Assembly (NCBI GenBank): GCA_022813625.1
Contig: JAKLMB010000016.1
Location: forward strand, 124,001 to 188,000
Reading direction: 5' to 3'
Length of the DNA: 64,000 bases
DNA from: Aaosphaeria pasadenensis
Taxonomy: Eukaryota; Ascomycota; Dothideomycetes; Pleosporales
Positions 1 to 12,477 of the stretch are shown here, piece after piece. Within the stretch, counting starts at the first letter, position 1. Every line of letters starts with the position of its first letter. The notes below the pieces were generated by a model that was given only the letters and a program-made list of their open reading frames with translations, had not been told where the DNA came from and did not search any database. The position numbers and the translations under genes are program-made.

Positions 1-335
1 TTATTATTATGTAGTTGTAGTCTAGCATCAAGCAGCGGGGACCCCTCTCCATTAACAAGAGTAGAGATATATACAAATAATAAGCCCCCATCGCGCCATT
101 ACAGTCCCCGCCGATTTTTTCGAATTGAAAGATTTTTTTGAGTGGTTGACTTGCCGGAAACGTCGGCGTCCATCGAACACCAGGAACAAATATGCATTCA
201 ACAACGCCAATCCAGATGCTACATTAATGCGAAATGGTGGCAAGATGTGAGCAATTCTGCAAACACAAGAGATCTAGTGTCGGTGGAATGTTGGGAATTG
301 GCAGCACTGGCACACCCGTGAACTTGTAGAATGAT
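1..335. other. noncoding, 3' flank of ERG25
   Basis: This is the 3' flank of the minus-strand sterol oxidase gene. It is AT-rich with short homopolymer runs. I see no gene in it; the short open frames here have no recognisable content. Confidence 0.6.
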
Positions 336-1279
336 CTACAATGCCTTCTTCTTAGCGGCTGCGAGCTTCTTCTCACGCCTCTTCTTGGAGGCCTCGGCAC
401 CGGCCTCGGTATCAAGGCAGTAATCCCACCACCTGAAGCTGCTCGCGTAGTTTCCAATGAACTTCTCGTGGTGAACATCGTGGTGCTCGGCGCCGGCCCA
501 GAATGGGAGGAAGTGGTGCAGACTCCAGGGGAATTCGTAGCCGGAGTGAGCGTCGATGGCCTGGAAGAGACGCAGCACGATCCAGATGTACATGGTCAAA
601 ATGTGCAAATCACCAGTAATGGCGCAGTAGAGAATTGGCGATCCGACCGTGCCGAGACCAAGAACCATGACTTCGATAGGAGATGCATACTCAGCAGCGA
701 GACCGAAGGGAGCAGAGTACTGGTGGTGGATCTTGTGAATGTTCTTGTAGAGGGGTCCCCAGTGCATTACGCGATGGGTCCAGTAGTGCCATGTATCCTC
801 GAGGACAAAGAATATGGCGATTTGATAGGCCATCGTGTAGATGCTAGGGAAGGGAACACCAGTGCTGAGTCCGAAGTATTGGCACATAGGGTGGAAGAGC
901 CAGATCTGGGGGAGTTCGACGGTGAAGTGGGAGAAGAGGACGAGGAGAGCGCATTGCCATTGTTCCCAAGCGGTGGGGATTTTATCCTGCAGAGAAATGA
1001 GTATCAATTTGCGATGATCGCCAACGAGTGCCGACATACCTGCTGGATCTTGTATCTCCGGAACCACGGAATCATGTCGACGATAATCCAGGGAAGCGAG
1101 CGGCCAAAGTAGACTGTCTCGTGCATCACGAAGGACATGATTCCGGTGGCCAGCACATCGTTTTGCATGTACGTGTACCATGCAAGCCATAGCTTCTCGG
1201 CGTAATTGAGCTGGACGTTGTACTTGGAGATCTCCTCGAATGAGCCCCAGTAGGTATCCTGTGCCATTGGCGGCACCAT
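336..1279 (-). CDS. ERG25: C-4 methylsterol oxidase (ERG25 family)
   Basis: Membrane di-iron oxygenase of the ER that oxidises the C-4 methyl groups of 4,4-dimethylsterols in ergosterol synthesis. Two exons, 1279..1040 and 986..336, flank a 53-bp intron (GTATGT..CAG) and give 296 aa, about the usual family length. The three histidine clusters of the fatty acid hydroxylase fold are present: HRVMH (151-155), HKIHH (164-168) and HHDVHH (248-253). Hydrophobic segments lie before and between them. The C-terminus ends in a lysine-rich tail (KKRREKKLAAAKKKAL), consistent with ER retention. I chose the ATG at 1279 because it opens the conserved N-terminal helix region; the same frame stays open upstream only through a low-complexity pyrimidine leader. 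Fungi often carry two ERG25 paralogues and I cannot say which this is. Confidence 0.95.
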
Positions 1280-1516
1280 GGTTGTGGAATTCCTGATTTC
1301 GGGAGGTGATCAGTCTTGGAACGGCGAGATTGAGAGTTTTGTAGCGACAATAGGGAATACGATGATAGGAGGCGGCAGAAACCTCAAGGGGATTAGGACC
1401 TACATGTTGGCGGCAAAAGGACGGAAAACGAGCAAAAAAGCCCCCGGCAACTACAAATTCGAGAGGAACGGTCGCGCGACGAATCCTTTTTCGAAAAGGG
1501 AAAGTGAGGTCAAACC

Positions 1517-1601
1517 AAAGAGAGACCGAGAGAAAGAGAAGGAGAAGGAGAGAGAGAGAGGGGAGGTTGTGGTTGTGGAAAAGGGAAAAGAAAGAGAGAG
1601 A
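1517..1601. repeat. purine-rich (GA) low-complexity tract
   Basis: The plus strand is almost entirely A/G with GAGA and GGAGAA units. On the ERG25 coding strand it reads as a CT-rich tract 240-320 bp upstream of the ATG, as often seen in fungal core promoters and leaders. Confidence 0.7.
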
Positions 1602-2130
1602 CAGGCCGGTTTTAAGATTAACGACAGTTGCTAGTGAACGGGAGCAACGATCTACAGGGAAATGGAAATGGGAGGACGGGAAACACCGCCAGCCAAACCA
1701 CACCACTTCAGGGTGAAAAGGATATCTACCTTCCGAGAGTCACATGATCTAACTAAACCGTATGACCGAAACGGGTATGGCCTCAGGGTCAGGGAGAGAG
1801 AGAACATGGCAAAATGATAGGGCTAGACCAATCAATCGGCCAGATCGGTGAATAAGCCTTCTCACCCACCTCTCACCGCCTCCAGAGTCCCTCGACCTTT
1901 TCTTTTTTCTGTTCCTGCGCTTGTCTCTCCCTGTTGCGACTTGTGACTACTCGGCAGTACTCGCAGGCTCCTACTGTATAATACTCGACGAATGGCCAGA
2001 TTATTCCCCTGTCGGATCCTCCTTTTACCGTGGGCCCTACAAGTGGATATCATCCTCCCATATTTCTCTCTAGTCACTGTGTACCTAGGTAGGTAGCCAG
2101 ACTCGGTCTACGCTGAATTCCCCTCATCGT

Positions 2131-2146
2131 GTCACGTCACGTCACG
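2131..2146. promoter_or_regulatory. three tandem GTCAC units (CRE-like TGACGT cores)
   Basis: GTCAC occurs three times in direct 5-bp tandem. On the opposite strand the junctions read TGACGTGAC, resembling bZIP/ATF half-sites. It lies about 850 bp upstream of ERG25. A regulatory role is inference only. Confidence 0.25.
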
Positions 2147-2883
2147 CTCGTCTCATGAGGTCGGTCTACGGAAAGACGCTCCCATAATCCATCGAACGAC
2201 TTTGTACCAGTCACTACCGATCAATACTGGTATTGTTGGTCCTTGTCTCTCCCCTTCTCTCTCTCCTCTCCGCTTGGCCCAACGCCAAAAATGTTGGTCG
2301 CGACGCGGCCCTGTTGTGGCTATGGTACTTGTAGATACGAGCCTACTCTACCATTTGCCTCCAACAATCTACTTTACTCATACTGTACAAGTACATGCAC
2401 CTCGTCTACGTCAGGGGTTACGTTACGCGGGCAGCGGAACGAATGGAAGTATTCCGTACACGTAGTTCCCGGAGACTAACACTACATTGCCCGAGTAGGC
2501 TGATAATTGTTTGTCCTTCTAGCCAACCACTGGCGACCAATGTCATATATTTACGACCAACTAACTATGCGCCATGTCCTATTCGTCTCTTGGTCAGAGA
2601 GCGGGGGTTCTGCACGCCAGAGAAAGTTGTTTCCTTCGTTTCTTTATCTCTCTCTCTCTTTCTGTCCGGATCAATCAACTGCACAATATGATACATCTAT
2701 CAAAGTATCCGCTATGTAACTGCAAAAGCCTACCCTTGTCTGCCAATATGCATCCCCGCACCCACCCATAGCAACCGGAAAGCAATCCAACGCCACGCTT
2801 TGTGATTTCAATGTAAGAAGATAGAAAGAGAACCCGATGATAAACATGGATATATTAGTAGACAAGGATGCAGCACATGCGCC

Positions 2884-4298
2884 CTACGTCTCGATGATAT
2901 CGTACTGCTTCCGCCAATTCTCTCGCTTTTCCACTTCAACCTCTGGGTTCCTGGCAATGGTTTCGACAACGTCTACCTTCTGCGTTTCTCCGCCCAAGAA
3001 CTCGACGTTCTCCTGCCTCTTCGGCCTGATGCCAATCTTTTGCTTGATCGGATAGAAGTAAGCTGCCTTCTGCAATTTGCTCGTCCTGAGTGCTTCGTCT
3101 TCGTGACTCTCCGGGTCATGTAGCGCAACGGCAACCACATCACTGAACTCGTGCTCCGGGTCACCGGTTTGATTGGCTGTCTCGTAGTTTCGTATGCGTT
3201 CATACTTGAAAATCTTCCTCGGCCGCCCGTCATCGTCCACTCCCGTGTCAAAATTGATCTCGTCCTCATTGTCGGGATCGTTTGTGCTGAAGTTGCGCTT
3301 GATCCCTCTGACCTTGTCGCTACTCGACGGCAGAAAGAACTCGAAGTGGTAGCGGGGCAGTGGTGTAGGTAACGTAGGATCCTCTTTGTGCTCCTCGACC
3401 TCCTTGAGATACGTCTCGTTGTCTTCGATGGATTGGCCCATGGGGCGCAGGAGGGCAACGTCGAGGCGCTCGTCATAATTCTGATCGCGTGCATTGCGAA
3501 CGGGCGGTGCTGTAAACTTGATGACTTGGTAGGAGCCCGTATCAGGAACTGCGTCCCAATCAGGAAGTAATGGATATGAATCGAGCAACTGCAATGAAGG
3601 ATTGAGTGGGTGCTTTGGTGTCTTCCATGCTTGTCTCTCTTCCGACAGAATGTCGGCCGCGCGAAGCTTGTCTCCTGTGTCTGGGCCATTGTACGCATCG
3701 GCAGGATATGCGATGTTGAATCCTTTCAAGATCTGTCTACTGATGTTTGTTGGATCGTCTTGAGATACGTCCGCTGGTCGCCGTCTTTTAGCTTTGACGC
3801 GCATAGTATTCGAGGAGTTGCTGGATTCGAATTTGGCGCCTCCTGTGTGGTATGAAGTGGTGTACTCGGTTTTACGAAGGAATGATATGCCAGACGGGCC
3901 TGCCATTGGTTTGCCCAAGGCTGTCGGAGGCCGCATCAGCGCGCGATCGGCTGGGTGGAGTAGAGGTGGTCGGTCCAGAGCTTGTATTGCTAATCCACAG
4001 GTTAATCGGGTCTTGCAAAGATTGGTGTCTGTAAAGTCATACCTGCTTCATCGCCGTCGAAGACGCCTGGGATACCAACTAAATCCACTGGCATGCCCAA
4101 CTCAGCATCTGCCTCTATATTCAGAGGTTGCTCTCGGGCCAGCCTCGATGCAAAGCCAGCCGATGTATACTGTCCGCTGGAGAGTCCAGTGTTGGGAATG
4201 TCCAGGAGCTTTGGTGGACATGGTGGAGGAGGCAGCGCGTTCGAGTATCGGATGCGCGCGATGTAATCCTGCTGGTAGCTTGTCCTAGCTGATGACAT
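2884..4298 (-). CDS. PAF1: RNA polymerase II-associated factor 1 (PAF1 complex subunit)
   Basis: Nuclear subunit of the PAF1 complex, which travels with elongating RNA polymerase II and promotes H2B ubiquitination and H3 methylation. Exons 4298..4043 and 3989..2884 are joined across a 53-bp intron (GTATGA..TTAG), giving 453 aa. The N-terminus shows the family signature DYIARIRYSNALPPPPCPPK at residues 11-30. The spliced junction restores the conserved ALDRPPLLHPADRAL block, which confirms the intron. The middle contains conserved NISRQILKGFNIAYP-like and LLDSYPLLPDW-like segments, and the C-terminal third is charged. The gene lies head-to-tail with ARP8, 336 bp away. Family assignment is firm. 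Confidence 0.93.
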
Positions 4299-4634
4299 CT
4301 TGAGAATTGAGAAAAGGCGACTTCCTCAACGTTGGAGCTGGGTTAGAGACTGTGTCGCGACGTTGCTATCCTGAAAGAAAGTTGGAGCTCCCAACGCGCA
4401 GTGCGGAAAATCTATTATCCTTGAGCTGAAGAGGTCCTGCCAAGGCTGCCTTCGCACTAGACCTGTTTGAGAGCTCCACTACAAACTCCCCTACCAAGTC
4501 CCCGACAAATACGGTTAACGACGTCGTTATTGCAAGGTTGGGGGAATAGATAGTAATATTGAGCTAACATTCGATAGTGATGATGATTCTAGATGTATAT
4601 TCTTCCCGCTTGACCAAATATGTTCTGACACCCT
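4299..4634. other. short intergenic spacer, ARP8 3' / PAF1 5'
   Basis: A 336-bp spacer between two minus-strand genes must hold the 3' end of ARP8 and the PAF1 promoter. No other gene is visible. Confidence 0.6.
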
Positions 4635-6955
4635 CTACCAGGCGAACATACATTTGTGCGTTAACAGTCTGCTGCCGAGGATGTTGTACTCAGACTTGCT
4701 GATCCAGCTGTCGTTTCCATGCGTTGACAGCCTGCCAAAGACGCTTCCGCCTTTCCAGGCAACTACTTGAGGATCAAAATCCCTCGGCGGCGCTCCGACA
4801 AGAATCTCCTTTCCATAGTAAGGTCGCAGTTCCCTGAGTCTTGTCTCGAGAAACTGTTGGAGAGCTGGCGTCTTGCTACCTCCACCTATAAGCATAATGC
4901 CACCGAAGAAGTCACGCATCTTCCGTTCCTCGCCACGAGCACCTTGAGTCAAGCTTTCGAGGATTGCCTGATCAAGAGGTATAACAGGGACGACCTTATC
5001 TCTCTCTTCTGCAGCCTTGGTCTTCTCTAAGATAGGATCCCGGAATATAAGTGGTTGATCGGTCTCGCCCATCGGTGTATCGCGATCAGGATTCGGCGTT
5101 CCTTCTGGAGCTGGTGAACCAGCTACAGACGATCGAGGCGTGCCCTCGGCTTCGGTCAACCTGTTGATGAGACTATGGCGACTTGGTGTGGCCATGACAG
5201 GGGGACCATTGGTGGCCTCCTGGGTACCATTGGATGCCGGTGCCTGTCCGGCAGCATTGTTGATGACAGTCTCTTGCGCAGTCGATAAAGGATCATTAGG
5301 TGCGCCATCGTAGAGATCAACCGCGCGCTGTATGACACTCCTGCGTCCTTCTAATTTTCGCGAATGATCAAAAATCTGTGGCTTAAAAAAACCCTACACA
5401 CAAGTTTAGCGTCTGCACATAAAGGTCGTGTCGAATATTGCCCCTACCATCACAGATAGCATTGTCTCGTCATAGGTCTTGAACTGATATCGTCGCGTGT
5501 TCTGGCCGGCAGCTCGTAAATGAAAATCCAGTGTCTGGACTGTAACTTGGGATTCATCCATGGAACAAAACTTCTGCTTCAGTTCCTCCGCTAGCAAGAA
5601 GTCGTACCTCCTCTTCAAATTCATCTCCGAGTATGGGAAATGATCGAAGAGCATCATCTTGATGAATGTCTCCGATACATCCGCACCGCCCATCTTCATG
5701 TTTATCCGCGATTCCTCAATGCACAAACCTTCATCAACGCAGCAGATCGAAGTCTTTTGAGCACCAATGTCGACTACACACGCAATTGAGTACCCAGCGC
5801 CAAATGTAGCTGATAGACTCTCTTGTTGTAGACAGACCTTCCCAAACCCAAGGTCCTTGATAAGGATATCGAGAATCATGGTCACGTATTCTCGTTCATA
5901 GAGATCAGGGATTATGAAAACACAGCGATAATTCGCAAGATCTTTCGGGTCAGCAACCCCCAATTGGGTTCTCAGTGCATCTTCGAATATCTTTGAAATA
6001 TCGTGATAAATCTGGCTCCGCGTGTTGTAGTCCTTCTCATTGAAAGTACCATTCCGGATGGGCCAGAACAGCTTATATCTAGGATTAGACTTCTCAGGAA
6101 GACGAAGGGCATCGTTTCCTGTGAAGTATTCGGGTGCTTTCTTTGGATCCGTCGGCAATTCTGTCCATTCAACCTGGATAACATCGTTATGCTCGGAAAT
6201 ATGCTCGGCCGTTGCGCGTCGGTTGTAGTTTACTACGAGTTCCTTGGAATTGGGCAGAACCCTGCGCTTATTGTTACGCATGCGAGTTCTCAGTTCTGAG
6301 CACATCGTTTGGTATTGATTGGCAAACTAGAATTTGAGATTAGCGAGTAGACCGACAAATCAGGACGGGAAATCCGCACATCCTCGCCAAACCACTTCTC
6401 TGGTGAAGCAGCTGTACCATCCACCTTCTGTCGCTTGGGGCATGGTTCACCGTCTCCCTCTTCAGACTCGCTCTCATTCCATCGCCGAGCAATGACCATG
6501 GGCACGGATTTAGGTAGGGCATCGGTACCTAGGCCGATCCTCAGATTCTGACTCCCTACGTGAAGGATAACCAATTTGGAGGAGTAGTCCTGCGTAGACG
6601 CTGCGGCCACATCTTCTGTTTGTTCCTCTGCTTGATCTATGCTGCCGTCAACAGACGCACCGAATGCCAATGCACGGTCCTTGTCTCGCGCTTGTTGTAC
6701 CATGCGTGCAGTGGCTTCCTCCTGAGGAGCTCGAAAGGCTAGAAATTGTTCTTCGCGTTTCAGGAACTCGGTATAGTAGTTCTTCTGGTTGATCATCGAT
6801 ACTTGAGGCCATGTTGTGAGGTCGAGGTTATTATCCGTTCGTTCGAGCCCTGTTATGAACATTAGGACTGATTCCAAATTTGAAAGAAATCCAGGACAGG
6901 AAATACCTTCTTCCTTAAGTTGGGCTCGGCCAGACTTCTTGCCAACCATTTTCAA
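4635..6955 (-). CDS. ARP8: actin-related protein 8, INO80 chromatin-remodelling subunit
   Basis: Nuclear actin-fold protein of the INO80 remodeller; with Arp4 and actin it binds the HSA region and senses linker DNA. Four exons: 6955..6907, 6849..6380, 6326..5448 and 5393..4635. Introns are 57, 53 and 54 bp; total 718 aa. The first intron is a multiple of three without a stop, so it reads through as coding if missed. The N-terminus (KKSGRAQLKEEG, then LERTDNN after splicing), the VVDIGAQKTSICCVDEG phosphate-binding segment, KMGGADVSE, and a C-terminal block with IMLIGGGSKTPAL and VAWKGGSVFG identify Arp8. A second start, MVGKKSG, lies two codons in at 6949 and may be the true one. A serine/proline-rich insert sits between the actin subdomains. 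Confidence 0.93.
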
Positions 6956-7776
6956 TATATGTCTGCGCGTCCCGCCTATAGCTTACTGCTGACTGGCGAT
7001 GCTCAATGAGAGATTATTGTGGAGACGCTTTGTAGCTCCAGAAGCCGGAGCTCTTTTGAAATGAGGCGCAAACGAGATCCGTCGAGATTGGCGATTACAG
7101 CCCACGGGTAGGGAGTTCGTGAGCAATTGCGCGAGAGTTGCAGAGCCGTTGCTCACTGGATTGCCGAGCAGGATGTTGCTATTTACTCGCGCATATGAAC
7201 GTGATACTCCGAGGGTAGAAATGGCGAATTGCAGTCCGAGACTACGATCGGTGTGGTTAGGATGTTCGGATGTGTTGACAGCTCGTAATGGTTGTGAGCC
7301 CTGAAGATAATTGTCGCGGTGGACGCTCAACAGCTCGCGACGTTCGGCTCGTTCCATTCTTGGAGCTAGTCCCCCAAAGAGCATACGGCTGCACCAATAG
7401 TGGCCACCATCACATTCACGACAGTAACATTTCAATAAACAATTTGCCTCATTACCAACTTCTCTTCTTCCATAAACAAACATCGGTAGCTCAATATGGA
7501 TCTAGGATTCAAATCATCCAAACTGCTGTACAGCGAATGAATATAGCTGGTTATTTAGAGAGGTGGTATACAAGGATGCAAGTCTGGTCCTATCCTTGCC
7601 AAGGGATATATTCGACCCACTGCGAGTTTAGTTAAATCTGGACTCGATGTGGGTTCTTTTTATGGGCGAGAAAAGGTTTGACCACACCATCTCGCTGGAA
7701 GAACACACTTTCATCATTCTGAGAGTTATGTTGGCACTACATATTTAGCTTTGTTTGAAAATCTTTTATAGAAATC
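6956..7776. other. intergenic between ARP8 and tRNA-Ala
   Basis: This 0.8 kb lies upstream of ARP8. A minus-strand open frame at 6983-7483 has no recognisable domain and abuts the ARP8 start, so I treat it as leader/promoter sequence. I see no other gene. Confidence 0.5.
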
Positions 7777-7863
7777 GGGGATGTGGTCTAGGGGTATGAT
7801 TTTCGCTTCGCATGGTTTCCATATGATTGTGAACGGTCGCGGGTTCAATTCCCGCCGTCTCCA
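7777..7863 (+). tRNA. tRNA-Ala (anticodon CGC) with a 15-nt intron
   Basis: The acceptor arms GGGGATG (7777-7783) and CGTCTCC (7856-7862) pair over 7 bp and include G3:U70, the alanine identity pair; A73 follows at 7863. The D-arm core TGGTCTAGGGGTAT and the T-arm/B-box GGGTTCAATTCCCGC are intact. The anticodon stem TTCGC (7802-7806) pairs with GTGAA (7829-7833). The loop starts TT, then CGC at 7809-7811 and A37. A 15-nt intron at 7813-7827 sits in the canonical position one base 3' of the anticodon. CGC reads the Ala codon GCG. Without the intron the arm cannot fold. Confidence 0.9.
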
Positions 7864-7865
7864 AA

Positions 7866-7875
7866 TTTTTTTTTT
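7866..7875 (+). terminator. RNA polymerase III T-run terminator
   Basis: Ten consecutive T residues start three bases after the tRNA 3' end, the standard pol III stop signal. Confidence 0.85.
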
Positions 7876-10800
7876 GCGTATGTAGAAGACTGGACTTCTA
7901 TGTCTTCTTTTTTTGCTCTTGTATAAGGCACAAATCATTATCAAACATAGCAAAAGAAGTAAATCTACAAACTTTTCATATTACTAGTAATAATACTCTA
8001 TCCTTTTTTTTTAAGTGCATCTTTACTCCTTTTACTTGTTTTTAGATAATATTTAGCTAAAAGTAATCTTTATAATATAAATACTTCTAACAATACACTT
8101 AACTACTCAGACTATCAAATTTTAAGATAGGCTTTGAATTGCATGCCATTAATTGGCGCATAATAAGATATGCTTGACACACTCGTGCCTATCCATTCCC
8201 TACAGTGTTGGCGAAGGGTGTAGAATGAAGCACTCCAGTACATCTCATGTGTTATAAGTGTAGATGTAACTATAGCAAGTAGGAAATCTCTTCTACTATG
8301 TCAATTAGCTGTCGTGTCATATTCTGATTATAGTGCCCTATGGCTCACCATACACGACACGTCCATCCTATATCCGTATGCTAAATGGATATAAACTCTT
8401 GACTACTTCATTGTATAGGATCAATATTGCATGTCCCAGCTACCTTTCTAAGTAGTTGTCAATGGTATCTAGCCTGCTAGTTGAGACTGGTCATCCAGAT
8501 ACCTAGATAAACAACCTCGATTCAACTTGAATGCAAGCTTGACAGTACACCCTTATCACACTCTATTCTATTAGCCACACTCGCTCAACATCGTGAACTC
8601 GGTTGCGTTCTATCAGATAAACTACGCTGTCCGGAGTAATAGGGCACGGTAGCGATTTCTCGGCTGATCTTCTAGACATCTTGGTTACATGTAAGGCCGT
8701 GAAGGAAGATGTGAGTTCAGACAACAGCGTTGAGCAGCTTCTGCATCATAAACCAATTGAGCTCACTGTCTTAGATACTGTACTTATATACTTGAAGCAT
8801 CAACGGAGCGTAAAGTGATGGCTTTACTTGGCTCTAGAACACTATAAAACCCTTCACGAGCAACTGTATCCTATTTGACTGCTCTAGGGTTGCCAACGAC
8901 TTTTACTTTGCTGAGAACGTACCTTTAGGATGCTCTGAGGGGAGGCTTAGAGTAAGTCGCCATGTACGCGGCATCGATTCATCTCCTGTCCTAACACAGA
9001 GAAACTTGTCGATAAACTTCTTTCTGCTCGCATATGCCACTCTGATAAAATGCCACAAGATATTAGGGAAAGACTACCTGCTAACCTCGAGATTCGACGC
9101 ACGTACCTTCGTTGCTGGGAGCAAGAATGTACTCCGCGATAATAAAAGCGAACGCTGTCCACTACAATGTGGGTATACAGTCAGCTAAGCTCTGCGTACG
9201 CGCCCGACGTGTCATCACGATGACCTGTCGTGCGAGCTGTGATTACGCTCATATCGATAATAACTACATCGGCTTACCAAGCACAGTAGTAGAAATATCT
9301 ACATAGGGGTCTTGAAGCTTTTGGAGTGAAGATTGCAGTTATGAGTCCCAGCTAGACGAAAGTTTGAACTTTGATTTTGGGAGAACAAGCAGCCTTGCCT
9401 CATGCGTGAGACAGTAATTGCTCTTTGTAAAAGAAGGCACTGCAACAAGATGAACAATAAAAATTTTGGGACCTTGCGTGTCGCGGTATATTCTCAAAAG
9501 TAAGGGAATTACCAAGTTCGCAGCGCAAATGCAATGGTGAGGGAAATGAACTGCGGGAGAGCCCCGTGCCAGACTTCCCGGAAACGGACTTTGCTGCCAT
9601 CCGCACGGGATAGTATTGATAGACAGTTGTTGACAGAGCAGTGAGTAAGTGTCTGAAGATATCACTAGGCGGTCTGTCTCTAGCTGAGATGAACTTTGCC
9701 GTTTCTGAACCGGAGACCGCCTTTCCGTCATCCGTCATGTACCCTACGTAGTTCATAAGCCCTATGGCTAGTTACCATGAAGCTATCATGTTGTCCCAAC
9801 ATGTGAGAGGTCTTGAAGCTGAATCTATGGACACTTTGAAATAGCATACCAATACTGCCCGAATCACTGTTGGCTATTAGTCCTAATCGATGGACTTAAG
9901 TGGGGCCTAGTGATGACCGACACATTTTACTGCAGAAATATGAACGTGTACTAGCCGAGCTAACGATGAAGTTAGAGTTGAAGCAAATGCCTGATTCATG
10001 GAGGTAAATGTCGAAATAGGAATGCCATCGTCGTTCGGCAGGATAAATGTGATCCACTAGAGCCAGACAATGTGGAGCTTTTCATGACTGACGGCTTGTA
10101 AGTAGCAATTAGCGAGTGATATTGATTAGACGTAGACAATGTGAGGTGAAGCAATTGGTCAAACGTTGATGTCTACCATTACATCACGACCAGTATAGAC
10201 AAACTATCACTCAGATATTCGATTTTGAGTCGTTAGCTATATTGTGCCCGCCCACGGCAGTGTGCCTGTAGTGTAGCTCCGAAAACGTGAATCATTCGTC
10301 TGCTACACCCAGGTATGAGATATTAGTCCTGCAAGGGCACGGCTAACATTTTCGAGATCAAAATATGAGTAATCGCCCGAACTAACTACTGTAGCTGCCG
10401 CAATATAAAGTATAGTATAGCGTATACTGGTAGATCCAGTATGCTGGGTAGAACCGTAGGTAGAAGATGGTGATGGCCAAATATGTCTGAGCTCTGAACA
10501 ACGATGTTGATGTGTAACCATCACTAACCCAAGTACGTTCCCACTAGCGGACTCGACTTTGTTCCATTGAAGCTTCTCCGCGCACTACTATAAGCGAAAA
10601 AAATCGTGGAGACCACGGTGCTTGTGCCTTTTCGAGGTTCGAACCGAATTGGCGTTGGGCGATTCCTGCGAGGTTAAGTAGCTGCAGGATATGTACTGTA
10701 CGTTACCTTTTTGTTGACTGTCCGCTGCATGCTCGACTAGCAGTCCTTACATCTCATCGTGGACGTGGAGACGCTCCACATGCTTAAGTTGGATTCGGTA

Positions 10801-12447
10801 CTTAGGTCCTTGAAGCACATCCTACGATCTGTTCACTTGTTAAATTCCATCCGACGTTGATGCATCGTCCACCAGCTGCTCAGGCGTGGCCCCACTGTGA
10901 CCCAATACCATCTGAGTGATTTTACATTTGCATGATGTCCATCGGCGACTCGGTACGTGGAACAATCAGACAGCTGCAACGCTACCTCGTAGGAACGGGA
11001 AGCAATGCTTGAGGGCCATCCTTGACATGGCAAGTTGGTAACAAGCTGGCTGGCGTGTACCAACATGCGGTCTGAATGCTTGACGACAAAAGTTGATGCT
11101 TTTACACCGCCCATATCTGCAAGTCAATTTTGACCACATACGCGACAGAAAGACAGAAAGTTTGACTTGCGAAAGATATATCTTCTGATCATTAAGGCAT
11201 ACTGTCTATCTTGGAGCCAATGGCTCTTCTAGCCCTCAGCAAAACAGAAACACACAGGGTTTGAAGGCGCAATAGGAAGGTACATGCCACAGAAAAAGTT
11301 CGTATTAGTATATACTCGTATTACAGTCCTCGCGTGAACCTGTTGACAGTGATGGGTACAACGACGATCAAGTCGCAGATCATCGATGTAGGCACCTATT
11401 TGAGGATCGTATTGGGCGAGGAGCACGTTTGTCCCGCGAATCCCTCTGGTTGCGGCGTAGCGATAATTACCAGATAGATGTGACTAATTCCACGATGTAC
11501 CACTTCCAGCAATGTCATTTGAGAGTCATGTAGCTGCGTCCTGGAGACTGGAATCGAGTGTCCCGGGAAATGACCAGCGTGGTTCGCATTGACCAACATT
11601 GACCGTTGCTGAAAGTGTCCGATGCATGGATGAGAGAGCATTCTGCAAAGGAGGATAGCGACTGTTCGCGTTGAACGATCGTGATGTGCGCAGGCCTAGA
11701 CTTCATACACACTGTCGATCATTTCCATACTCCCATGAGGACACCGATAGAGGCTGTTGACAATGTAAGCTTCATCCGAGACGTCACAGCTGCCAACACC
11801 CTGTGCGACCGACGTCGCGTTGCTGCCGTTTGTGTAACATGAGCGCGTCAGCCTATCAGCCAGAGTTCAGATGGGGCAAAGAGAGGATTGGAGCATGAGG
11901 TGCAACGGATAAGTACCACTGCGGAGTTTAGAAGTCGGCAAGAAGATAAGGAGAATGATCTTTTTCCTTTCTTTTGGTGTTAGCTCCTTATTGCTACTGA
12001 GGTTGGGGCGGACGGCATGCATGTGGCAGAGAGACCGCGGGCCATTTTAGTTGGGGACTCGAATGTGAATTTTGGCGACTGATTACATCATACCTCATCG
12101 CGAAAAGCTTGTCCGATATGGTTAGCCCATGTTTATGGTCAACTTCGAATTGTGTGGGCACGCGTAGATGAAAGATTGGTAAGGTGTTACTACTAGTTGC
12201 AGTGCCGACGCGGGTTTGGATAGGGTCTTTGAGGATGTTTTTCATTCTTTCTGATTTTCAGTATTTTATTCTCGGAGGATACGGATTGAATCGAGCCAAC
12301 TGGTATGCCGGCCATTACTGGTGAGTGGTTATGGATGGATTGTAACTAATACTCGTAAGAGCTTTAACTCTTCGCTTGTTATTTGCTATTTGTCTGTATT
12401 AAGTTATTGAAGCGGCGCAAAGCTAGATGCACAGCTGCGTGGGGTAA

Positions 12448-12477
12448 ATGATGATGATGATGATGATGATGATGATG
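12448..12477. repeat. (ATG)10 microsatellite
   Basis: Ten perfect ATG/TGA trinucleotide units. Confidence 0.95.

Larger units (their letters stand above)
1280..2883. other. intergenic region, ERG25 promoter side
   Basis: This 1.6 kb lies between the start of ERG25 and the end of PAF1, both on the minus strand. It holds a long purine tract near ERG25 (pyrimidine-rich on the coding strand, a common fungal promoter/leader feature), a triple GTCAC array and a TACCTAGGTA palindrome at 2082-2091. Open frames here are short and low-complexity. I see no gene. Confidence 0.55.

Noticed and set aside
468..1112. Plus-strand 214-codon frame
   Set aside because: It is the antisense shadow of the ERG25 coding exons.
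1280..1706. Upstream in-frame extension of ERG25
   Set aside because: It is open only because the leader is low-complexity; the conserved protein starts at 1279 and the extension frame actually belongs to the second exon read through the intron.
6983..7483. Minus-strand 166-codon open frame upstream of ARP8
   Set aside because: No recognisable domain, atypical composition, and it occupies the ARP8 promoter/leader; no splice-supported extension.
8206..8330. TGTTGG-starting stretch near the tRNA, reminiscent of a copia-type LTR edge
   Set aside because: No matching second copy, no CA-ending partner, no primer-binding site and no target-site duplication could be found.
10636..10645. GGTTCGAACC resembling a tRNA B-box
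   Set aside because: No acceptor, D-arm or anticodon arm can be folded around it; it is just a short inverted repeat.
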